A DNA stretch of 64,000 nt, taken from contig NC_089187.1 in assembly GCF_947507565.1 (NCBI RefSeq), forward strand, positions 2,542,001 through 2,606,000. The letters are read 5' to 3'. Below the pieces are notes generated by a model, which worked only from the letters and a program-made list of their open reading frames with translations, was not told the origin of the DNA and searched no databases. Below, one piece after another: positions 36,000 to 45,412 of this stretch; the stretch's first letter is position 1; each line of letters begins with the position of its first letter. Source of the DNA: Oscarella lobularis. Lineage: Eukaryota; Porifera; Homoscleromorpha; Homosclerophorida; Oscarellidae. The position numbers and the translations under genes were made by a program.

Positions 36000-38076
36000 G
36001 CGTTTGTACGAATTTACGATGGGGTCCCCTAACGAGCAAGCAGCAACGTGAAGGAGTTGTCTGCTATTAGTCCTTTACTTAAACAGTTTCGTAGAGCTCG
36101 CGAAGTTTCGAGAAGACTCTGCTATTATTTAAATTCGTGTGCCGTAACTTTCTAGCTAAGGGATTAGCGCGCGCGAATTTAAACCGTTGCGAAACTTTGC
36201 AAACCGCATGCTGCGAAAGGAGCCGAATTTCGACGTCGTTCTCCAACGCCAATGCGTTTCTAAGCGTTCCTTTTGCTTTTTAGCGCCAATATGCTGTTCA
36301 GCGACGTTTGAACGTCGCAATCGAGAACGAAACTCGCTGAAAAATGCTTCCGCTTCAAGGCGCAGCGAAGGAGAGCGCATTTTTAAACACGTAAGAGACG
36401 TTTCTTCGTTGGGAGACTGCTCTACCGGTGATTTCGCGTCTTATTATAGGGGGCCCCTTAGGATCAAGTCCACGTGATCATCGATCTCTCCACGGAGTGT
36501 GTCCAACTCGAGCCAGGTATATCTGTTTTATTTCTCCTCTTCAATTGTTTTTCCCCAATCCGCGACGAAACGATTCCCTATCCCAGCGCGTGTCGCGAAG
36601 CCCCCTGTTCCCTCTGTTATTAGATTTTTCTTCGACGCGATCGCGCTGCACGGAGAGCTCTCGGTGGATAAGCTGAGGCTCGAAAACGGCGGCTCAGCAA
36701 ACGAAGAGAAGAAACTTTTTTTGCACGTTTTACTGCATGCGTAGAGTAGTTGCATGGTTTTTGCTCTTGATCTCCAGGGTATGGAGACAAGAGCACGCAC
36801 TTAGCTTAGGGATCGGCGCGCACGCGACGTGGAAATGGCGTACTATATAGTACGTCATTTTGCGTCGCGTGCCGCTTCCGGTCAAAAAAGTAGGAGAAAA
36901 TATGCTCAAATTTTTATTGGTAATATCCCGTATGTAGAAAATAAAAAATTTAAAAGTCCTCTCTCGTCTCTCCTTCCTCCTCCTCCTCCTCCTCCTCCTT
37001 GGTCTTCCTTGGTTGATCCTGCGCTGCCGCTTGACCTCCTGGCCAAGCGGTGAGACTGAGACTGCAGTCCCCACAGTGAACTTTAACCCAAGTCCACAGG
37101 GGGTAGGCACATTATCCTCCAGCCTCCAAGGAGCGAGACTTTAACCCAAGTCCCCAGGGGAGAGCACATTAGCCTCCAGCCCACAAGGAGGGAGACTTTA
37201 ACCCAAGTCACCAGGGGGACAGCTGATTAACCTCCGGCTGCCAGGGAGGGAGACTTTAACCCAAGTCCCCAGGGTGATGTCTTCGTCTACTTCCTCTTCT
37301 TTCTGCATCTAAAAATCGTCGGATTGATCGATTCGTTGGGGAGAGGAGAGAACTAAAATTCAAACTGAAACCAGTGCACTCAAATCTATTGTCTTGTTTA
37401 CCTTGAATTGGCTGAAGAAACACCGTGGAGGAGGAGGGAATTGATCCATGTGCTCATATAGACATCTACAAAAAATGCCAATTTTAGCCAAAATTTGAGG
37501 TGTGAGGTCAATTTGGTACCGCGAGGTCAAAAAGGCAACCAATCCCCATCGTTTTATAAAGAAATCTTAGGAATCGGAGAGGTCACCAAAATAACCAAAA
37601 ACCATGGACTATAGTTCACGGTTGCTCAAAAATCTCAACTCACGGATTTACAATTAAACGCGCTAGATCTACTCTATTTTATTAGTAGAACAACCCTACA
37701 AGGTCAAACAGTTCGTACAGATTGAATTTCACACGAAAAATACTCACTTCCGGTACACTTAATTATATTAGCCACACCCTCTTCAAAAAAGCCAAAATAT
37801 TGGCGTTATAACCAATTTTGAGACGGTGAAGTTAACTACGTACTAAAACCTTATCGTTTCACGTAGAAAATGTGGAGTTTTAAGATATGAGGTTCTTGAC
37901 TAAAACCATGGGCTATATATAGTTCACGGTTTTAGAAAAACGGCACTAACGCAAATCTCCTATCTAACCGTCTCAAACAAGGGATCTGAATTATTTTAGA
38001 CGTTCGGCATCGGCGTACCTACTTTTTCTTACCTTTTCAAACTAAACTTCTATACGGGAACTCGGTCACATGACGC
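36000..38076. other. Gene-poor 2-kb stretch between ALG10 and SWT1
   Basis: No gene is supported. It contains a perfect 16-bp palindrome (CGTACTATATAGTACG, 36839-36854), a (CTCCTC)n tract near 36970-37000, the 58-bp minisatellite at 37079-37275, and two dispersed copies of ACCATGGACTATAGTTCACGG-like sequence at about 37600 and 37905. Short reading frames here are repetitive or lack homologues I recognise. The promoters of ALG10 and SWT1 presumably lie at its two ends. Confidence 0.5.
37079..37275. repeat. 58-bp minisatellite, four units
   Basis: CTTTAACCCAAGTCC recurs at 37081, 37139, 37196 and 37254, giving periods of 58, 57 and 58 bp. Each unit continues CAGGGG...CACATTA-CCTCC-GC-CAAGGAGGGAGA with moderate divergence. 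Confidence 0.85.
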
Positions 38077-39186
38077 ATGCAGACCATGGAGAAAGAAGAC
38101 GTTCCAATGGACATCGACGTCGCCTCTTCGGACACGATCCACCAGCAAATCCAATGTATGCGCGAATCCCTAATCGAATCGCCCGTTAGCGCAATGGAAA
38201 AGACTCAAACGAACGCGAAACCATCGAACCTTTGCATCGTTCTCGACACGAACGTCCTTCTCGCTCATCTCAACTTCATAGTCGAATTGCGCGACGGCAC
38301 ACGCGCCGACGCATCGCTCGTCGTTCCGTGGATCGTTCTACAGGAGCTGGACGGCCTCAAACGAAATGATCACGTGGGTGCGCAAGCGCGCAAGGCGATT
38401 CGTTTCCTTCGCGCGTGCGCCGACGCTCGTCACGCGCACGTGTTATTCCAGCGTCCGGACGAAGTCCCGTGTGGGCGCGAAGCGTACGAAATTCAATCAA
38501 ACGACGATCACATCCTCCACTGTTGTATCTACTTCAAGGGAATTCAACCAGACACAATCCTATTCACAAATGACTCAGCATTGGGTCTAAAGGCAATTGT
38601 ATATCATATAAGTACATTTTCTAAGTCGACCATACTAAAAGGCTTGGAGAATTTATCACGTGATCAAAATGATGATGATTACGAAGCGATGGAATGTGAC
38701 GAAGCGCCGCCCTCCCAGAAAAAATCAAAAGCACGTGGTCACGTGCCTACTCCACCCTCCCCTAATAATTTAGAAAGAAAACGGAAAAGTTTGAATCGTA
38801 CACCAAAATCAACAATTCCGTTTTCGAATGCCCTACCTGTTCTTCGCGACGCTTTGAGTTTGTGTATACGCGAGCAAATGAAAACGATATATGATGAGAT
38901 TTGGGAATCGATTGTCGTCATTAAACCGCCGTGGACCCTACGCGATTGCCTTCAATTGCTATCTAGACACTGGGTTGCGGTTTTTCGTTTCAACGTACCT
39001 GAGTTCGTTCGCGAGGCGGCGGAGAGTCTCGCGACTCAGTTAAAGGAAACGGAGAGTCGAGCGCCGAGTGAGAACGAAGTTGGGAAGATTATTGAAACGG
39101 GGATGAAAATTCTGGGCGAATTTCGTAAGGGAAGTCGCGGATCATACAGGGATAAACTTAGCCGACTAATCAGTAAACTAGTTTGA
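38077..39186 (+). CDS. SWT1: SWT1-like PIN-domain RNA endonuclease
   Basis: A single exon of 369 codons. Residues about 50-190 form a PIN domain: LCIVLDTNVLLAHL (first catalytic Asp), VVPWIVLQELDGLK (Glu and Asp) and NDDHILHCC (Asp), then TILFTNDSALGLKA. This order and the PW-VLQELD block match SWT1, a nuclear mRNA quality-control endoribonuclease that acts near nuclear pores in yeast. A Lys-rich putative nuclear localisation segment follows (SQKKSK, ERKRKSLNR). A C-terminal helical region (LRDALSLCIREQMK, then LRDCLQLLSRHW) also matches the family. It lacks the long N-terminus of vertebrate SWT1. The start codon is the first ATG of the frame. Confidence 0.85.
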   Translation: MQTMEKEDVPMDIDVASSDTIHQQIQCMRESLIESPVSAMEKTQTNAKPSNLCIVLDTNVLLAHLNFIVELRDGTRADASLVVPWIVLQELDGLKRNDHVGAQARKAIRFLRACADARHAHVLFQRPDEVPCGREAYEIQSNDDHILHCCIYFKGIQPDTILFTNDSALGLKAIVYHISTFSKSTILKGLENLSRDQNDDDYEAMECDEAPPSQKKSKARGHVPTPPSPNNLERKRKSLNRTPKSTIPFSNALPVLRDALSLCIREQMKTIYDEIWESIVVIKPPWTLRDCLQLLSRHWVAVFRFNVPEFVREAAESLATQLKETESRAPSENEVGKIIETGMKILGEFRKGSRGSYRDKLSRLISKLV

Positions 39187-39251
39187 TATTTCCTACTATA
39201 CATATTCGAATGAATTCATAAAAGACTACGTACCGTTATTTCGCTCCTGTT

Positions 39252-42200
39252 TTAATATAGAAAATATTCGTTCACTGCCAAGGTAAGGATGACGTAAATG
39301 ATTGCGGGCGTCATAGGCGCGCTATTTGATGTTGATTCCGTTGTCGTCACGGAAACGGGGATAGGTGACGGCGACGGGAAAGCGGGATCGGTCACGTGGA
39401 GATTAAGATATGAGAGTGTGGATAGATAGGGGTTTGAGTGTATGAGGGGGCTTTGGGTGGATATGAGGGAGGCGAGACGCTTTGCTTCTTCATTGCAAGC
39501 GTTTATCTAAGGGGGGAAATGTCTTTGGGGGGTGGGCTGGGGTAGGGGGATTTTTTTACCTGATCAGGTGTTGGTGACGTCAGCGTTGTTGTGACGTTGA
39601 GAAGAAGCCGGTTTGTTTCCGTCAATTTTCCTTCGATTTTGCATTGGAGCTAAAAACGAAATACTTGTAGTCCCTAGGGAATCAATGGATTCTTTTCTTA
39701 CCGTTGTTATGAGACGTTCGAGATGGGCTATGACGTTTTGCGTCACATTTTTTCCCACTCTTCGATTGACGACGTTTAAAGCGTCGTGATTGACCCACAG
39801 CATTAGGAGAGCCCCTTGATGACGTAAAGATATTTTATTTATTTTTCTAAAAAAATATCTTTTCCTTTGTACCTTCTTTGGTGGAATTGCTTTGACTGCA
39901 ATTCTGGCGATCGCAAGTCACGTTTCCGTTGAAGCAGCTGCACAGAGCGCACTCGTCGTCAAGGAAACCAACCCCATGTTCTATAGAAAAATAATTATTG
40001 ACTATTAATCGTCTAATATATTAGGCGTACCATATGTCTTTTCATTGTGTTGGCATTGCGTTCCCAAAGGACAAGGCAAACTGACACAATGACTCAAGAG
40101 TCCACTCGGATCGCAGAAGCACAGCTGATGACAAGCAGGATTCTCAGCCAATGGCATCTAAGGAGACCAGGAAGAGGAGAGACTTATATATGAAAAGTCT
40201 CAAAGGAAAGGAAAGTCTCTACGTCAAAATTATGATTATTAATAAAAGAGGAGGGACTTTCTTATATACGTCAAAATTTACCGTAATTAATTAATTAATT
40301 AATTAATTAATCAAATATTTTCTTTTACGTAGAAATCAGTGTACCTTAATCCAATCCTCTTTTCTCACGTAGAAATCTGACATCCGACCTGCCTTGCATC
40401 CTAAGAAACTAAAATTTATTTATTTATTTATTTATTTTCTCTCAATACATGCCTTTGATACATTGAAATTTGAAAGGTGCTTGTGGATTTCTCACCACTT
40501 CACATATTTCTTCACTGAGACAAGGACTCGGTTGACACGGACGTAGAACGGATGCCGACGTCACCACGCCCGTTTCCGTTTCCGTCAACTGATCTTTGAA
40601 TGATCCAAGTCTCAGACACTCGATGACGTCACTTTCAATGGAAATTCGTCCACAGAATTCCGCAGCTGTGAGTTTTTCCGAAGTCCATTCATCGACGCAG
40701 TCATCAAGGAGAGACAAGCAGTCATCACTAAAAAGAATCAAAATAGTTTAGGGGTTTATATAATAAATATTTTTTATCCTACTAGCAAATTCCTAATGAC
40801 TGATAATTAGCGTGACAAGGCTTCAGTTGGAATACGCAAGCAATAGCCTAAAATAAATAAAAATTATATATATTTTATATAGGAGATTGAAATTTTTTTG
40901 CCTTCCACATTTCGTAGTGACAGTTTTTCACGTCGACGGGGATTGTGGCGAGAGGATAAATGATTTTTTGCTCTGTTTCCCAATTGCTTAGTTCGATGCG
41001 CGCTAACATGTCGGCGGATGGAGAACACGCTCGAAATGAGCGAAAAAGTCTAAAAATTCGTTTAATTAAATATTTATGGAATGTGTGGTTTTTCTCTCTC
41101 TCTTGCCTGTGGTTGTTGAAATTGCGACAGAAATTTAAGTCTGTGCAGCCCAACTGGCAAGATTGGGAGACTGCGCATGTCCGAAAAAATACAAAAGGAA
41201 TTTCTTCTGTTTTTTTTTACGATTTACCGTCTTCTATGCAATTCGTGAGTTCCCTTTCCTGTGGATTTGACACGCATGTTGATCGGAAGGCGGACCAACG
41301 CGATTCGCGCTCGGAATCCGACCAAGAATGGACGGAAAAGAGCTAGAAAAGGACGATAACGTTAGTTTGTCGTTTTACGAATACGTCCCTACCTGTATGC
41401 AGTGGTCTTGGCACGTAATAGACTTCCCTTTCGGGCAGCAAAGCAGTTTCGCTCCGTCAACTGGAAAAGAAGCCGTTAAATAGCGTGCGCTAACAATGAA
41501 GAGGATCTTCTTTCTCGTACACGGCAATACGTGCGTTTCGGTCGCCTCCGTTTTCTCTTTCTCCATCGGAGAGATAGGATGCACCTCGCCCGAAAGAAAA
41601 CATCGCCACAAATCGCCCTAAAACGTTTCGTTGCATATTCGTTCGCGTCTTATTTATTTTTCCAGTCATTACACCGGGTGGAGGTCCGCAAGGTCCAATC
41701 AAAGCCCGTATTCGATCATCGTTACTCAATGTCGCATCGCCTTGTATCTAAGCGGGGGGTGATCCGTTCGCAAAACAGTCCAAATGGCCATTAGGGTAAC
41801 AATTATCCTTTATTTACCTGGCGGCACGTTTGGCGGCACGCTTCACTCGTCGCGAATCTGCAACATGACGTCGTTATCGACGCATTTTGCGTCGATTCGA
41901 CTGGCTTTTGCGTCGACTTGACTTGGAAAATCGCCACTTCGGCACACGACCAAAACGCCGCCTTTTATTCGCGTAATATGAGATTAGATGATAGGGGGGT
42001 AGGCGACGACGGAAGTATTTTCGTTACCGTCGAACAATCAGCGAGGCGTTTACGGACGCGTTTCCATCCTTTCGTCGTTCCGTTGTTCGCTACGGGGCGT
42101 CGGATGAGCTGCGAAGAAAGGCGTAGGTGTGGTTCGGTGGGGGGGATTTTTATTTAGAGTTAGTTCTCTTTACTCGCTTGCATTGTTTCTCGCACGTTGA

Positions 42201-42427
42201 CGATTCGGCGATTTTGCAGCACTCGTCGCTCATTGGACGAAGATCTAGAAAGGCGCGCGCACGCGAGAGAGAGTTTACGATTGGACGGCCCGACCGTTTA
42301 GAGTCGGCAAAATGACTGGAAATTAGGTCGTACCGCTCGCTATTGACGTCGTAATGGTGACGAGAGCCAGGATAAGGAGACCACTTGGACGCAACCAAGA
42401 GAACGTGTCGTACTGCGACCGTCCCAT
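39252..42427 (-). CDS. RECK: RECK without Kazal domains (GPI-anchored Cys-rich protein)
   Basis: I assembled 17 exons whose phases all agree, giving about 648 residues. Exon 1 (42427-42334) is a signal peptide (LLILALVTITTSIAS). Exons 2-6 carry Cys repeats (ECCKIAESSTCEKQC, CCRFATSEACRQTC, LLCCPKGKSITCQDHC). Exons 7-9 hold SCQLGCTDLNFCRNFNN and IPVDVKNCHYEMWKA, a near match to the RECK Frizzled-like/CRD region. Exons 10-12 continue with FQLKPCH, CQPSPCLSEEICEV and GCKAGRMSDFYVRKED. Exons 13-14 resemble the post-CRD Cys blocks (FCDPSGLLSHC, CALCSCFNGNVTC). Exons 15-17 match the C-terminal region and end in a hydrophobic GPI-type tail (PAIIYVILTLAV). The three Kazal motifs of vertebrate RECK should fall between exons 14 and 15, but these join directly. 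Only about three of the usual five N-terminal Cys repeats are present. Three introns are GC-AG. Confidence 0.85.
40283..40311. repeat. AATT tetranucleotide microsatellite in RECK intron
   Basis: A run of TTAA/AATT units lies in the intron between RECK exons 12 and 13. A TTTA run at about 40415-40437 sits in the preceding intron. Confidence 0.9.
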
Positions 42428-42620
42428 CGTTAGCCGAAACAGAACTGGCTTCCTATTACCGCATCAGTCTGCTTCGCGAGACGAAGAGGATACCGAAGAA
42501 AATGCCCGTAGGCTTTGTGTACATAAACTAACGCACGGCATCTCGGAAAAAAATAAACTTCGATTATGAACGCACTGCGCACGCGTATACATCCGCCCAC
42601 TTCCGGATGTGGTGTACCTG

Positions 42621-45325
42621 TTATGACGATTGAACACTGATAAGGCAGGAACGCATTTCGTCGGCGGTGCTCGTATACAAAAGCCGACATTTGAGCTCCC
42701 GAAGAACGGCGTCGCGAACGGATCGTGTTCGCGCATCATCAACGAGCGCCATTTTGAATAATTCTTCCGATCGCCAGCGCTCCAAAGCCATAATTCCGTC
42801 GGCGTGCCAGAGCCGCAATTCACACGCCAAAATCGCCGACGTCACTTCGACTTGGCGCGCCGACAAACGCCCCTCGACGTCATCGCACGTTGCCCCTCGC
42901 AACACGAGGCGCAGGCGCGGCGAAATTGAGCCGGGAAACACTCCCGCGGCCCCGCTCCCACAAAGCAACCCTCCCATCATCGTCCCTATGCCGTAAACGT
43001 CGGCTTTCGAATACAAATCCGGTAGAAATAAATCGCGATCGGGCGGGGGACCCTCGCGACTATATCTGACGATTTCGGGCGCCCAAGCGCGCGCGTTACC
43101 CGCCATCATTTGCCCGGGTTCGACGAATTGAATGGGCTTCGCCGTCGACTCGAACCCGCTCCGATACAAAAAACGCGCCATACCAAAATCGGCGACGACG
43201 GCACGCCAACCGGATTCATCCAAAAATACATTATCGGCTTTGATATCGCGATGAACGACGCCAAAATGAAGAAGATGATGAACGGCGGACGAGATTTGAG
43301 CTAAGAGCGCGAACGCGTGCGTCTCGGTGAAACCGTACGGCGGAGCGGAATTCGTCACGCGTAGACGATCGGCAAACGCTTGTAGAGTCGTGTCGTATTC
43401 TTTCATGGCCATAAACGTTGTCTTGGTTGCGAGTTCGAGACGAACGTCCATGTGGGGTGGGACGATGTAGGGAAGATAGCGCGTGAATTGGGACGTTGAG
43501 CCGTCGTAGTGATGACGTATTTCGGCGATGTTGGGATGGCGGGGAAGTTGAAGGGGAACGGAGTGTTCGGCGCCGAATTGACCGGCGAGGAAATTGCCCA
43601 GACTCTGACCGGAACCGTGACCTCCACTGTGCATGTTCACTAGATTGATCATTACCTAGAAAGAGGGAAGAACGTTTGTTTTAGTCTTAGGGATTCTATG
43701 TAAAATGAATCAACTTATTTGAGGTCTCTAATGGTCCCCCTACTACTTTAATAAAAAAAGCCTTATCTCCTTCTCATACGGAAGTCCCTAAGTATATAGA
43801 GCGCTAAGGGCGTCTGTGGTTTCTATGCTATGCATTTCTAGAAACCTTTATCCTAGCCCTCAACGTGCCACTTTAATTCTAACAAACTGCCCCCCAATAT
43901 AATCTTACTTTTAATATCATCCTTCCCAGTTGAAAATGTCGTATACGGAAGATTAATGAACAGGCGCCTTCTCGCGATCCATCCGGTCTCTGATTCAAAG
44001 GCTTTGACTCCAATAGTTCATAATCCACGCCCACTTCCCATTCCTTTCCCAATTCCTCCACCGCGTCTCCCTTGACAACGGGCAACATTCCTTTCCCGCA
44101 CATATCCTCAATGTCAAATTTGAAATCAATTCCAGTTAATTGACCAACGTCGACGAGCAAAATTCCCGCCAATTTTTTTGCAACGCTGGACTCCAAAGTC
44201 CCGTCGTCGCCAAGCAACGCTCCAGCAACTTGAGACAATCGCGATTTCTTTATAATGACTTCGTCATCGCCGCCGTGGCCACGCCCCCTTTGTTCCATCT
44301 CAGCTCTAAGGCGCGCTAATTGATCAATAAGTTGACTATTTTTCCGTTCAAGCATGTCGACGTGAGCAATACGTTCCCGCTGGGAATTGAGAGCGTCGTT
44401 TAGAGCTTGATTTTTGTACTCAAGTTGCTCCTTCTCGGCGCATTGACGTCGTAATTCCATTATCTCGTCGACTCCCCCCGTCGTCGTTGCCATGGATACG
44501 TCGTCATAGTGACGTGGGAATCCAGATCCATGGGCGTGCCAATGAGAGAAGGGATCTCGTAGGGGAGTAGCGGATGGGGAATAGGGAGGATAGGGTTGTT
44601 GAGCATAAGGAGGTATTCTCTGTTGTTGGTAATAGGATGATAAGGAGGAAGGTCCCGCTCCCAATGACGGAGAAACGGGAGGAGGTCCTAGAGGAGCTAA
44701 GCAAAGAAATAGTCATAATTAATCTAGTTATTGAAACCCCTAAGGGCCCCCCACCCCTTATGAGATACAGAGACTATTTCTTCAGGTTACGTCACAAGAT
44801 GACGTGTGACGAGAAGTGGAACTTTCTTATGATCTCACCTCGTCGATATCTCGTTGCCAAATGGGCTTTGAGACAGTCGGCGACTTGATAGTGTCCATTT
44901 GATTCGGAATCTTCGATTGCCGTTCGTCCTTCGCCATTTACGAGCGCCACATCGGCGCCGGCGTCCAAAAGAACGCGTACGGCGTCTAATTTGCCTCGAT
45001 AGGCGGCGAGATGGAGTGCCGTGTCGCCGTTTTTGTTCTGAATATTCGCATTGGCGTCTTGGGCGCGCGTGAGAAGTCGGAGGAGATCGTCGAAGCCTTT
45101 ATCCGCGGCGACGTGCAGTGGAGTCGAACCCCAGTTCGTTTGGAGGCTCGTTCGCGCGCCTCTGTTTAAAAGACAACGCGCTATTTCGATGAGACCGCGT
45201 TGGGCGGCGAAATAGAGCGCTGCGCGACCCGACGTGTCCGTTTCGTCGGCGTTTGCGCCCGTGGCGAGAAGGTCGCGCACTCTTTCGACGTTTCGATCCT
45301 TAACCGCTTCGATTAGGGTCGCCAT
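42621..45325 (-). CDS. Ankyrin repeat - coiled coil - PINK1-like protein kinase
   Basis: Three exons in phase: 45325-44839, 44696-43909, 43655-42621; about 769 residues. Exon 1 encodes five ankyrin repeats (e.g. GRAALYFAAQRG, GSTPLHVAADKG, GDTALHLAAYRG). Exon 2 has a Pro/Tyr/Gln-rich stretch (YAQQPYPPYSP), then a heptad segment (EIMELRRQCAEKEQ). It ends in a putative kinase N-lobe that is completed by exon 3 (GRMILK|VMINLVNMH, the ATP-binding Lys). Exon 3 has HRDIKADN, VADFG, WAPEI and a C-terminal tail (MALVDDARTRSVRDAVLREL) typical of PINK1 C-terminal extensions; HPNI-x-EIRHH and MAMKEYDTTLQ also match PINK1. All catalytic residues are present, while the Gly-rich loop is weak. There is no mitochondrial presequence, which argues against a simple PINK1 orthologue. 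An upstream in-frame ATG exists at 45409. Confidence 0.78.
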
Positions 45326-45412
45326 TTCGCGGCCGAAGGCGAAAGTGCGAGAGAGAAAACTAAAGAACGGGTCCCGTATTTTTCCATCACACGTCCCGTA
45401 CACGAGCACATG

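Noticed and set aside
36829-37110. Short reading frames on both strands with Pro or Arg runs
   Set aside because: Composed of a CTCCTC tract and a palindrome; no start context, splice partner or homology.
37079-37275. Repeated 58-bp units as a possible CRISPR-like array
   Set aside because: The units are contiguous and diverged with no unique spacers; a minisatellite in animal DNA.
42150-42398. Minus-strand frame starting MVASKW as the RECK N-terminus
   Set aside because: A better model uses ATG at 42427 with a clear signal peptide spliced in phase to the exon containing ECCKIAESS.
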